NCBI GenBank assembly: GCA_963803155.1
Contig: CAWDMN010000049.1
Span: forward strand, 91,496 to 155,495
Direction of reading: 5' to 3'
Origin: CAWDMN01 sp963803155
Lineage (GTDB): Bacteria; Acidobacteriota; Terriglobia; Versatilivoradales; Versatilivoraceae
Length of the DNA stretch: 64,000 nt
Position numbers and translations under genes: made by a program. Numbering within the stretch: the stretch's first letter is position 1; every line of letters starts with the position of its first letter. The notes below the pieces were generated by a model. The model did no database searches, had not been told where the DNA came from, and worked only from the letters and a program-made list of their open reading frames with translations. Below are positions 53,920 to 61,929 of this stretch, piece by piece.

Positions 53920-54669
53920 TCAAAATCCGGTCAGCCGGAAAAGCCAGGCGCCCAGGATTCCTCCCACGATAGGCCCCAATACTGGGACCCAACTGTAATT
54001 CCAGTCGGAATCCCTTTTACCGGGGATGGGCAGCAGGGCGTGAGCCAGGCGCGGAGCTAAGTCGCGCGCCGGATTGATGGCATAGCCGGTGGGCCCTCCC
54101 AGGGAAAGGCCAATTCCCCACACAAGTATTCCCACTAAGGCCGGCTGCAATCCGTGGCTGAAAACCAGCGCCAGATTGAGTTCTCCCGGTGTCGTAATTT
54201 TTTGGGCATTGGCGGCAATGCTGAGAATCCCAAAGAGCAGGACTGCGGCGCCTATCATTTCCGTCACAAAATTGGCCAAAGGCCGCCGTATGGCGGGAAT
54301 TGTGGAAAAGACGGAAAGCTTGGCGTCGGCATCCGAAGTCCCTTCCCAGTGGGCCAGAAAGGTCAGCCACACAAGAACAGCCCCCAGGAAGGCGCCCAAC
54401 AATTGGGCCAGAATGTAGCCGGGCACCAGCTTCCAGGGGAAAAACCCGAGGCTGGCCATCGCGATGGTAACCGCGGGATTCAAATGCGCCCCGCTGATTC
54501 GCCCCACGGCATAGACGCCCATCATCACGCCAATGGCCCAGCCAGCCGTCACCACGATCCAGCCTGCATTTTCCGCTTTGGATTTCTTCAGCACTACATT
54601 GGCTACTACACCCTCCCCTAGAAGAATCAGGATTAGAGTTCCCACCATTTCCGCCAGCATTTCATTCAT
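53920..54669 (-). CDS. glpF: glycerol uptake facilitator (aquaporin family)
   Basis: A 249-residue MIP-family channel. The ATG at 54669 has AAGGAGCAGCCTG upstream and gives the usual N terminus MNEMLAEMVGTLILILLGEG; the open frame runs on to 54789. Both pore motifs are present, GAHLNPAVT and the C-terminal YAINPARDLAPR; the Asp after NPAR is the residue typical of glycerol-conducting members. Six membrane segments. It lets glycerol in for GlpK. Confidence 0.95.
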   Translation of the reverse strand: MNEMLAEMVGTLILILLGEGVVANVVLKKSKAENAGWIVVTAGWAIGVMMGVYAVGRISGAHLNPAVTIAMASLGFFPWKLVPGYILAQLLGAFLGAVLVWLTFLAHWEGTSDADAKLSVFSTIPAIRRPLANFVTEMIGAAVLLFGILSIAANAQKITTPGELNLALVFSHGLQPALVGILVWGIGLSLGGPTGYAINPARDLAPRLAHALLPIPGKRDSDWNYSWVPVLGPIVGGILGAWLFRLTGF

Positions 54670-54808
54670 CAGGCTGCTCCTTGAGAGTTTTTCGATTCGG
54701 CAATATTTGAGGGGAAACTTGAAACCCGGACAGGCACTGTTGTTGTGACCCCAACATGGTAACGATCCTTTGAAGGGAATGTCAATCACGGCATAAGCAA
54801 AAAGTAAC

Positions 54809-54944
54809 CGTTCAGGGGGGGGGAACTGAACCCGAAGGGCTCACAGCCATTAGCCGGGGGTAAGGCCGTTAGGCCGCCACCCCCGGATATAGGCAATAAT
54901 AGAAACGACCCCGGCAGGGGTCACAGCCTGCAAAGGGGCTGTGA
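54809..54944 (+). repeat. CGTTCAGGGG palindromic repeat, copy 2
   Basis: Direct copy of 46322-46453 with CTGAACCCGAAGGG, GGTAAGGCCGTTAGGCCGCC and CCGGATATAGGCAATAA; a CCCCGGCAGGGG hairpin is perfect here. It lies in the 540-bp gap (54670-55213) between divergent glpF and trpB2, otherwise without a gene. Confidence 0.85.
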
Positions 54945-55213
54945 CTTTTAATTGCACCCCAGCTTTTAGTGTGGAATTGACTTCTATCTTTCCGAATGAT
55001 AAGCTTCGCGGCTTACGCAGGTTTCTTATGAGTCTTTCTGCCTATCCAATCTGATCTGAATCCAATGAAGGCTCTTCAACAATTGGGAGCGTCGCGTTGG
55101 GGGGGAAAGGCAGAGGCTCCCGTCAGTTTTTGTCCGCAGAATTCCATTATGCAGTTTAGCTCAAGCCTTCGGCTCTAGCCGGATTGCTTGCCAATATATT
55201 TAAGGAGAATGAT

Positions 55214-56572
55214 ATGTCAGCAGTGACCAAATTTTTATTGGGAGACCATCAGATCCCTCAAACCTGGCTCAATATTTTGCCATCGTTGCCCGTTCCGATG
55301 GATCCGCCGCTGCACCCGGGAACCATGAAACCACTGACTCCTCCAGATCTTCAGCCGATTTTCCCGATGTCTCTGATCGAGCAGGAATTTTCCCCTCAAC
55401 CGGAAGTGGATATCCCGGGCGAAGTGCTGGATATCTACAAATTATGGCGGCCGACGCCCCTTTACCGTGCCCGCAAATTGGAAAAAGCGCTCGATACCCC
55501 CGCTCATATTTACTACAAATACGAAGGGACCAGCCCGGCGGGAAGCCATAAGCCGAACACCTCCGTGCCGCAAGCCTATTACAATAAGCAGGCCGGCATC
55601 AAGCGGCTCGCCACCGAAACCGGGGCGGGGCAATGGGGAAGCGCCCTGGCGCTGGCCTGCAAGATGTTCGGGATGGAATGTACGGTCTATATGGTGAAAG
55701 TCAGTTACCAACAAAAACCTTATCGCCGCCTCATGATGAACACCTGGGGCGCCGAGGTATTTGCCAGCCCGAGCGAACACACCAACGCCGGCCGCCAGAT
55801 CCTGGCTGCCCACCCGGATTCGCCGGGAAGTCTGGGTATGGCGATCAGCGAAGCAGTGGAAGATGCCGCCACACATTCCGATACCAATTATTCGTTGGGA
55901 AGCGTGCTCAATCACGTTATCCTGCACCAAACCGTGATCGGCGTGGAAGCCAAACAACAAATGGGCATGGCTGGTGAAGACCCAGATGTGGTGATTGGAT
56001 GTTTCGGGGGGGGAAGCAATTTTGGCGGAATCGCCGTGCCTTACGCGATCGATAAATTTAAAGGATCCAAAGTGCGGCTGCAGGCGGTGGAACCCCTGGC
56101 CTGCCCCACCCTCACCAAGGGCGTTTACTCTTACGACTTTGGGGACACCGCCAAATTGACTCCTCTGCTCAAGATGTACACCTTGGGCCACGACTTTATG
56201 CCGCCTGGAATCCATGCCGGCGGATTGCGCTATCACGGGGCTGCCCCGCTGATGAGTCATCTCCTGAAGCTTGGAGTCATGGAAGCCAAGGCCGTGCACC
56301 AACTCCCCGTCTTTGAAGCCGCGGTGCTATTTTCACAAACCGAAGGGATCATCCCCGCGCCCGAGTCTGCTCATGCCATCCGGGCCGCTGTCGATGAAGC
56401 CCTTCAGGCCAAGGAGGAAGGCCGCAACCGCGTCATCCTTTTCTGCTTGAGCGGACATGGCAATTTTGACATGGGATCTTATGATGCTTTCTTCTCCGGC
56501 AAATTGTTGGATTATGAATATCCCAGTGAGGCCATTGAAGAATCGATGAAAACGCTGCCGAAGGTGGGATAA
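55214..56572 (+). CDS. trpB: tryptophan synthase beta chain, TrpB2 type
   Basis: A 452-residue PLP enzyme of the TrpB2 subgroup. The ATG at 55214 follows AAGGAGAATGAT. The long N-terminal extension (about 60 residues before the barrel) is typical of TrpB2. Blocks: LWRPTPLYRARKLEKAL, the PLP lysine in SPAGSHKPNTSV, TETGAGQWGSALALA, the phosphate loop CFGGGSNFGGIAVP, and SGHGNFDMG at the end. It condenses indole and serine to tryptophan. No trpA is adjacent; TrpB2 often acts alone or salvages indole. Confidence 0.94.
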   Translation: MSAVTKFLLGDHQIPQTWLNILPSLPVPMDPPLHPGTMKPLTPPDLQPIFPMSLIEQEFSPQPEVDIPGEVLDIYKLWRPTPLYRARKLEKALDTPAHIYYKYEGTSPAGSHKPNTSVPQAYYNKQAGIKRLATETGAGQWGSALALACKMFGMECTVYMVKVSYQQKPYRRLMMNTWGAEVFASPSEHTNAGRQILAAHPDSPGSLGMAISEAVEDAATHSDTNYSLGSVLNHVILHQTVIGVEAKQQMGMAGEDPDVVIGCFGGGSNFGGIAVPYAIDKFKGSKVRLQAVEPLACPTLTKGVYSYDFGDTAKLTPLLKMYTLGHDFMPPGIHAGGLRYHGAAPLMSHLLKLGVMEAKAVHQLPVFEAAVLFSQTEGIIPAPESAHAIRAAVDEALQAKEEGRNRVILFCLSGHGNFDMGSYDAFFSGKLLDYEYPSEAIEESMKTLPKVG

Positions 56573-56614
56573 TCCTCCCTAGAAAATCCATGCCGTGCGG
56601 GGAAGGACAATAGA

Positions 56615-56711
56615 TTGTAGCGCGGAATCGATTTTTGAATCCACGGCATTTCACTCAGCAAAAAGCCGCAGATCCGCCGTGGTAAAGCATCTTTGCGGAT
56701 CTGCTCTATAG
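56615..56711. repeat. TTGTAGCGC hairpin repeat, copy C
   Basis: Stem GCAGATCCGC (56668-56677) with GCGGATCTGC (56695-56704). The same stem in copy A reads GCAGACCCGC/GCGGGTCTGC, so a base pair has changed from C-G to T-A on both sides. Confidence 0.78.
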
Positions 56712-56765
56712 CTGCAGCTGGCCCGGATGTGACAGGCCTCTTTTTTTCGAGAGGCGGATCCAAAC

Positions 56766-56826
56766 AAAAAGCCACGAATCCACTGAAGAACATGAAGCTG
56801 TTCCCCGGTGAGAGCCGTGGCTTTTT
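56766..56826. terminator. hairpin terminator downstream of trpB2
   Basis: Stem AAAAAGCCACG/CGTGGCTTTTT with about 39 bp between, the right arm ending in a T run followed by ATTT. About 190 bp after the trpB2 stop, past the hairpin repeat. Confidence 0.65.
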
Positions 56827-56837
56827 ATTTCTCACTT

Positions 56838-57049
56838 ATTCCAAGGAGCGTTCAAGCTGAGACTAATGCATCCACAATTCAGGTGTGAAGTGCATACTCA
56901 TCGCACATGCCCCCGCTCGCACTTCGACAAGCTCAGTACGAGCGGGGATTGGAGTGCCGCTCATCCTGAGCTTGTCGAAGGATGAGCGAAATCAGTGGAT
57001 GGACGCCTTGTTGTTCATCGCAATAGTGAACTCATCATGAATGCTCATT
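56838..57049 (-). repeat. 212-bp long repeat, copy 2 (inverse of 13827-14038)
   Basis: Opposite-strand match of 13827-14038 with about seven substitutions. It ends two bases into an extended frame of the DUF4091 gene, which supports the later start codon for that gene. Confidence 0.9.
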
Positions 57050-57131
57050 GGAATTAGACACAAAGTCACGGAGGAAGATTTTCTTAGAGCTGCCCCAGCT
57101 ATACAGCTGCAGTGCTCGACAGGACAAAAAA

Positions 57132-59162
57132 ATGAACTGGATTCCACTAAAAAATGATTGGAAGCTGACCCTTAGCCGATTTTTTTTCAAGCTCAAAAAA
57201 GTTTCCTGCGCTCTTTTAATCCTCACTGTAATTGCGATTGCTCACGGAGAGTCAATCCCCGCTTCAGCTCAGGAAGGATGGAAAATCAGCGCCCTGCCTG
57301 CCTCGGTCAGACTCGATCCATCCAGCGGGAAAATAATTGAAGACCGGCCTGACCTCTACAAGATGGAGCCGTTGGGAAATCTTCTTGAGAAGAACTGGAT
57401 TTTTAACGGAACAGAGGTGAATCTCAACTGCGCCCGCGGAGAATATGTGAGTTTTCAGCTGGCCATCGAGAAAACAGGGATGGCGGATTTGAAGGATATC
57501 ATCGTCCAGATTTCTCCTTTTACCAGGAATGGACAACCGCTTCCCTCCAAACCTGAACTTTTCCTGGAATGGGCTGTAAGAGTCACAACGAATTCGACTG
57601 GGTACGAAAAAACCAGCCTGGGACCGGGTTATTATCCGGATGCCCTGATCCCAATCAAGTTCCTTCAGATGGATATGAGCAAATATCCGGGAAGACTCCA
57701 ATATCCCTTCGAGCTTCCCGATTTCCTCAACCGGATTGACCATCAGCGTTTTGCCTTGATTTGGGTCGATCAATGGGTGCCTATCGATAAAGTAAAGGCA
57801 GTCCCAGGCGACTACTTATCTACAGTCACCATCTCCGTTGCGGGCAAGGCGAAATCCATGCCAGTAAAACTGCATGTATGGGATTTTGCCCTTCCGAACC
57901 AGAACAAGCTTGGCGGAAACCTTCAGCACGAGGGTTTCCTCAGAAGGATGACCGAGGCTCAAGAGCTCGAGCTTTACCAGCTTTTTAAACGCCACCGGGT
58001 GGTGCCGGCGGATCCGACTTACGAACCTTCCATCCGGGTTTCAGAGAACGGCAATGTCGATATTAACTTTGATATCTACGATAAGCGGCTGAAGAAGTAT
58101 TTTACGGGTGAGGCCTTCACTCAACAGTATGGGTACCGGGATGGCCCGGGGTACGGAGAGCCTCTCGAACAGTTTGTGCTGCCTTTTGATGTGTACGGAA
58201 AACATGGCGATGGAGGCTGGCCGGATGTAATCAAATCGGCTCTGACTCCCAGTCAGAATTGGCTGGATCTGTACAAACAAGCTGCTAAGCTGGAAAGAAC
58301 CCCGGAAAAACAAAAGATTTATTTGAACGCCATTCAAAAGGTGCGTGAGCATATTCTGTCCCTGGCGGATCCGAAAAAGACGGATTTGATCGTTTACCTG
58401 AACGGGCTGGACGAGAGCTATTTCCCCGAGGCGTGGGACAGAATGAAGTTCTGGGGTGGAGTGTTCAAAAAGCATTTTCCGGAAATCAAGTTCCGGGTGG
58501 ATGGCTCCTATAGCCCCGAAGCCATGGAGGTCATCAAGGATATCCTGGATTACTGGTGCTGTCACACGATCGGTTATGACATTGAAACCATTAGACGGTA
58601 CCGCAAGCTGGGAGTCACTGATTGGTTCTACGGACCGCAGATGTTTGAAAAAGAAGAGAACGGATGGTGCGGCTCGAGTACTTTTACGGACCTTGAGCTC
58701 TCCAACGAAAGGCTGATCAGCTGGAGTTGTTTCAAGTACGGGACTCATCGATGGTGCAGTTGGGGAATTGGAAGCGGATGGACCACAGGATGGTATAACA
58801 GCGAAACTTTTAAAGATATCTTCCGAGACCAGGGTACCGGCCCGCTCAGTTACCGCAACTACAACGGCAATGCCATGGAGGTGTATGCACCTGGTATTGT
58901 CCCAGGCGTCACGGAACCCTGCCCCAGCATAAGGTTGAAGAACATGCGGGATGGGGTGGAAGAGTACGAGTACATGCAGCTGCTGGCGCGGCTGGATGGA
59001 AACCGGGAACGCGTGGACAAGCTCGTCGACAGCATCGTGTTCAATCCCTATGGCAAGGCATCCATTGGCAACCTTAATCCCTGGAACCACAACCCAAGGG
59101 CCTGGGATGAGGTTCGAGACAAAATGGGCCAGATGATTGAACGGACAGCCGCCCTAAAATAA
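57132..59162 (+). CDS. exported DUF4091 domain protein
   Basis: A protein of 676 residues from the ATG at 57132; the frame is open to 57048, but that part overlaps the repeat. The signal segment is SCALLILTVIAIAHG. An N-terminal beta-sandwich (INLxCARGEYVSFQLAIEK-like region) is followed by a TIM-barrel-like glycoside-hydrolase domain (HRVVPADPTYEPS, YLNGLDESYFPEAWDRMKFW) and the C-terminal DUF4091 block (SCFKYGTHRWCSWGIGSGWT, PSIRLKNMRDGVEEYEYMQL). Such proteins occur among polysaccharide-degrading bacteria; substrate unknown. The Asp-Glu pair in GLDESYF is a plausible catalytic region. Confidence 0.88.
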   Translation: MNWIPLKNDWKLTLSRFFFKLKKVSCALLILTVIAIAHGESIPASAQEGWKISALPASVRLDPSSGKIIEDRPDLYKMEPLGNLLEKNWIFNGTEVNLNCARGEYVSFQLAIEKTGMADLKDIIVQISPFTRNGQPLPSKPELFLEWAVRVTTNSTGYEKTSLGPGYYPDALIPIKFLQMDMSKYPGRLQYPFELPDFLNRIDHQRFALIWVDQWVPIDKVKAVPGDYLSTVTISVAGKAKSMPVKLHVWDFALPNQNKLGGNLQHEGFLRRMTEAQELELYQLFKRHRVVPADPTYEPSIRVSENGNVDINFDIYDKRLKKYFTGEAFTQQYGYRDGPGYGEPLEQFVLPFDVYGKHGDGGWPDVIKSALTPSQNWLDLYKQAAKLERTPEKQKIYLNAIQKVREHILSLADPKKTDLIVYLNGLDESYFPEAWDRMKFWGGVFKKHFPEIKFRVDGSYSPEAMEVIKDILDYWCCHTIGYDIETIRRYRKLGVTDWFYGPQMFEKEENGWCGSSTFTDLELSNERLISWSCFKYGTHRWCSWGIGSGWTTGWYNSETFKDIFRDQGTGPLSYRNYNGNAMEVYAPGIVPGVTEPCPSIRLKNMRDGVEEYEYMQLLARLDGNRERVDKLVDSIVFNPYGKASIGNLNPWNHNPRAWDEVRDKMGQMIERTAALK

Positions 59163-59227
59163 GAAATACGGTCTTCCGTCTGCCATGACTCGCGGGTTCC
59201 ACCATGCTGACTAATCCCTGCCGGATA

Positions 59228-59269
59228 CACGGGCGAAGCTGGAAGCGAAAGACGAAGTCTTTGCCCGTG
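59228..59269. terminator. nested hairpin between convergent genes
   Basis: Outer stem CACGGGC/GCCCGTG and inner stem AAAGAC-GAA-GTCTTT. Located between the DUF4091 gene and the first cassette-like gene; it could stop transcription in both directions. Confidence 0.4.
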
Positions 59270-59306
59270 CCACCCTAAGCTTTATGCGTATCTCCTAATC
59301 AGCACT

Positions 59307-59686
59307 CTACGCTAAGGTGGCTCGCTCAATCCGACCCACAGGTGCAAGCGTCGGCGCCTTGAAAACTACAGTCGTAAAAAACTCGATCATCAACCCGAAT
59401 ACTCCGTTAACCAGGGCATTGCCCAGCGGCAACATTCCGGGTCCCAGTTTCATGTAGAGGGCATAGGAAAAGATCGATCCAACCACCAATCCCATGACGA
59501 TGCCGTTCCAGGCCCAGTGCAGTTTCAGCCCAGATGCGCCTATAGCAAACCCCATCACGGCCCTGTTCAATAGAACCCACACCAAGTTGGCAGCCGTGAA
59601 CGTCAGAATGCCGCCATAGAATGCCCCAGTTGCGCAAATCACACCCGCACTATGCCGAACAGAGTAGCAATCGTAATCCGTTTCAT
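59307..59686 (-). pseudogene. small membrane protein, frameshifted
   Basis: The visible 111-codon frame starts at GTG 59642, but a ribosome site (GGGAGGTCAAT) and ATG lie at 59686. That ATG frame reads MKRITIATLFGIV, then runs into a stop after two more codons. One missing base at about 59650 would join it as ...FGIVAGVICATGAFYGG into the downstream frame. The repaired protein would have about 125 residues and four hydrophobic segments. No family recognised. It is the last gene of the cassette-like array and has no clear attC on its left side. Confidence 0.7.
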
Positions 59687-59736
59687 ATTGACCTCCCGTT
59701 TATTAACCTTTGATTACCCGTTCTCTTGCATGGTAC

Positions 59737-59866
59737 GCATAACGCCCCGCGTCAGCCGCTCGGAGCGCGGTCGCTATGGAACCAAGATCGTGGGAATCGT
59801 TTCGTCGGCTCTGAGCGCGTCCCCGCCAGTGAGCGAAGCGAATGGGCCGGCTGCGCGCGGTTGTGT
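59737..59866 (-). repeat. attC-like recombination site of the HAD cassette
   Basis: Read on the minus strand, starts ACACAAC and ends GTTATGC seven bases after the HAD stop codon region. The arms ACAACCGCGCGCAGCCG and CGGCTGACGCGGGGCGTTAT are complementary with a one-base bulge. The 90-bp middle is long and self-complementary in parts, as in long VCR-type attC sites. Confidence 0.65.
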
Positions 59867-59873
59867 GAGCCAA

Positions 59874-60530
59874 TCATACTCGCAACCACTCTACCAATTC
59901 AGATAAATTCTCCACAATGCCCGCAACTGCGTAGCGAGTAAATTCTTCCCGTGAGGTTACGCCAGAGAGAACAGCTACAAACGACACGCCACCCTGTTGT
60001 GCAGTTTCCGCATCGATAACGCTGTCGCCAATATATAACGTCCGTGAAGATGAACTGTTTAATCGCTCGCGCGCTCTGTGCAACCCTTCGGGATGGGGCT
60101 TGTATTTAGTGACATCTTCTCCGCCGATGATTACATCAAAGGCGCCAAGCAAATTATCCCGCGCCAATATGTCTCTTATTCGATACCGATATTTGGTTGA
60201 AACGATTCCCAATTTCAGGCCATTTTTCTTCAAGTGCCGTATCGTTGGCGGAACGGTTTCATACAGAACAGTTAACGCGACCATTACTTCATCGGCCCGC
60301 TTTACAAACAACCGGGTAAATTCTTTGCTCTGCGCTGGAGATACTTGACCAGCAAACCTTGCCAACGTTTCAACGAGAGACAATCCTATTGTTTGATATA
60401 TGGCTTCAGGTGGGGCGGTCGGAAGCCCCAAGCCGTTGAGCGCAAAATTGATGCATTCTACTGCTCCTTTGGATGAATCAGCCAAGGTGTAATCAAAATC
60501 AAAGATGATGGTTTGAAATTTACATTGCAT
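59874..60530 (-). CDS. HAD-family phosphatase (phosphoglycolate phosphatase-like)
   Basis: A 218-residue haloacid-dehalogenase-like hydrolase. The ATG at 60530 gives the normal start MQCKFQTIIFDFDYTLADSS; the frame is open further up but crosses the attC-like site. Motifs: I DFDYTLADSS, II VSTK, III K in DVTKYKPHPEGL, IV YIGDSVIDAETA. The helical cap is inserted after motif I, as in Gph/PpaX-type phosphatases. Substrate could be phosphoglycolate, pyrophosphate or a sugar phosphate. Flanked on both sides by attC-like palindromes, so it reads as a gene cassette. Confidence 0.9.
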   Translation of the reverse strand: MQCKFQTIIFDFDYTLADSSKGAVECINFALNGLGLPTAPPEAIYQTIGLSLVETLARFAGQVSPAQSKEFTRLFVKRADEVMVALTVLYETVPPTIRHLKKNGLKLGIVSTKYRYRIRDILARDNLLGAFDVIIGGEDVTKYKPHPEGLHRARERLNSSSSRTLYIGDSVIDAETAQQGGVSFVAVLSGVTSREEFTRYAVAGIVENLSELVEWLRV

Positions 60531-60561
60531 TCTTGAACAATTCACTTCGACCCAACGGCCC

Positions 60562-60628
60562 ACCCAACATTCAGGCTGAGGCGTTGGCGCGTCTTTCCGC
60601 GCCAATCGCCTCAAGCCGATGGTTCGCA
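60562..60628 (-). repeat. attC-like recombination site of the ankyrin cassette
   Basis: On the minus strand starts TGCGAAC and ends GTTGGGT, a full match to the GTTRRRY core. The arms GGCTTGAGGCG and CGCCTCAGCC pair with one extra T, the extrahelical base typical of attC. The centre is a perfect TTGGCGCG-GAAAGA-CGCGCCAA hairpin. It begins six bases past the ankyrin gene. Confidence 0.78.
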
Positions 60629-60633
60629 TTTTG

Positions 60634-61350
60634 TTATTTGTGTGCTCTGCCAACGCCACCAGCCGGCGGTTGCGCGACATGTGCTTTTGCACCCGACACA
60701 GGTGCTTTACGCTTTTCTTGGTATGAAGCAATAATTTCTTTGACCTCGGGTTGAGCAACGTCCAAAGGAGTCTCCCCACGGATAGTCTTTAAATCTATCT
60801 TGGCCCCTGCCTCAAGCAAGAGCTCTGATATCCTCTTGTATCCTATGGCACCGGCAAGATGCAACGGAGACTGTCCGAATTTGTCCGTGGTATTCGGGTT
60901 CGCACCTTTTTGAATGAGAAACTTGACGGTCTCGACGGAGGCATCGCTTTCCAGCTTAAAGAGCTTGGCTCCTTTCCCCCGGATGAATGAATCAGGACCG
61001 GGAACGCAAGCGTAATGGAGTACCGTCCAACCTTCAGAGTTGGTCAGATCAAGCCGAGCACCCTTGGCCAATAGGAACTTGACCACTTCAAGATGGCCAC
61101 CCTGAGCCGCCAACATGAGGGGTGTATTTACCAACAACTCAACCATTTGTCCACCGAAGTTGATCGTCTCCTTCTCTCTGACAGAATTCACGTCACTACC
61201 GCTGCCGACAAGTGCCTTCACCAGATCGATGTCCCCCTTCTTAGCCGCATCATGAATCTCAGCACCGAATGCTCCGGGCAAACACAGAATGACAATTACA
61301 AGGATAACTGTTGCAACGGATACGACTATGTGCGCTCTTACCGTCTTCAT
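60634..61350 (-). CDS. secreted ankyrin-repeat protein
   Basis: A 238-residue exported protein with AAAGGAG upstream. The signal peptide ends near AFGAE (residue 30). Four to five ankyrin repeats follow: HDAAKKGDIDLVKALVGSGS, NTPLMLAAQGGHLEVVKFLL, SEGWTVLHYACVP with an insertion, FGQSPLHLAGAIGYKRISEL and GETPLDVA. A charged linker ends the protein. Ankyrin proteins bind other proteins; no partner can be named. It sits in the minus-strand cassette-like row. Confidence 0.9.
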   Translation of the reverse strand: MKTVRAHIVVSVATVILVIVILCLPGAFGAEIHDAAKKGDIDLVKALVGSGSDVNSVREKETINFGGQMVELLVNTPLMLAAQGGHLEVVKFLLAKGARLDLTNSEGWTVLHYACVPGPDSFIRGKGAKLFKLESDASVETVKFLIQKGANPNTTDKFGQSPLHLAGAIGYKRISELLLEAGAKIDLKTIRGETPLDVAQPEVKEIIASYQEKRKAPVSGAKAHVAQPPAGGVGRAHK

Positions 61351-61439
61351 ATTTGATTCTCCTTTCTCAGCCGCCAGTGGTTGGAATATTATTCCGCCAA
61401 AATGATAAGAAAATTCAAATGTGATTTTTTGCTGAATAA

Positions 61440-61833
61440 TCAGTCTTGTCTAGCATGCAGATTTCGAATGCCCTTAAAAACAAGGAATACAATTCCCGAT
61501 AAAATTCCTACAATCCAAACCGGGGCAACAGGAACATACAGACCCAAGTTAATCGATGAATCGAGCTGCCAGTATCTTCGATAGAAGATCGTGGCCAACC
61601 AAACATGAAAAATACCTGACAAAAAGTAGCCAACCACAAGCACAAAACATAGAGTGGTTCTTTTTGATGAATCGCCTTCGACCGTTAGTAAAAAGGTTCC
61701 ACTTTGAAAGAAACCATATTGTAAAAAATACCACCAATGTTCCCGACACAATGGTCGCAGTGATTATTGATGGATCATCCAGCTTGGCAACAGCGTCTAT
61801 GTACTTAGGATTGAACGGAACATCTGATTGCAT
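61440..61833 (-). pseudogene. small membrane protein, frameshifted at an A/T homopolymer
   Basis: Two overlapping frames make one protein. The first (from ATG 61833) begins MQSDVPFNPKYIDAVAKLDD and runs to TLVVFF; the second continues LQYGFFQSGTFLLTVEGDSS to the stop at 61440. Removing one base from the six-A run (plus strand 61723-61728) joins them into about 130 residues with three to four membrane segments. No family recognised. No attC-like site is visible between this gene and the ankyrin gene, only an AT-rich stretch. Confidence 0.65.
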
Positions 61834-61864
61834 CGAATTCTTCTTTTGATCTTACAAGCAAGTA

Positions 61865-61928
61865 TTCCAACGCTGGGCATCAGCGGGCGCACGCTTTTTG
61901 TGCGATCCGCTGAATACCTTTGTTGGCA
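61865..61928 (-). repeat. attC-like recombination site of the secreted-orphan cassette
   Basis: On the minus strand starts TGCCAAC one base after the stop codon at 61930 and ends GTTGGAA. Inner arms TCAGCGG and CCGCTGA pair, as do CGCAC and GTGCG. The site is 64 bp, in the normal attC range. Confidence 0.75.
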
Positions 61929-61929
61929 A

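Noticed and set aside
53757..53972. 71-codon frame in the glpF-glpK gap
   Set aside because: It is read entirely through the tandem palindromic units; a similar frame appears in the first unit, as expected from repetition.
57048..57131. N-terminal extension of the DUF4091 protein
   Set aside because: It begins with TTG at the end of the 212-bp repeat and would place 28 residues before the signal peptide.
59653..59906. Plus-strand frame across the attC-like site at 59737
   Set aside because: It only reads through the palindrome and the end of the HAD gene; composition follows the hairpin.
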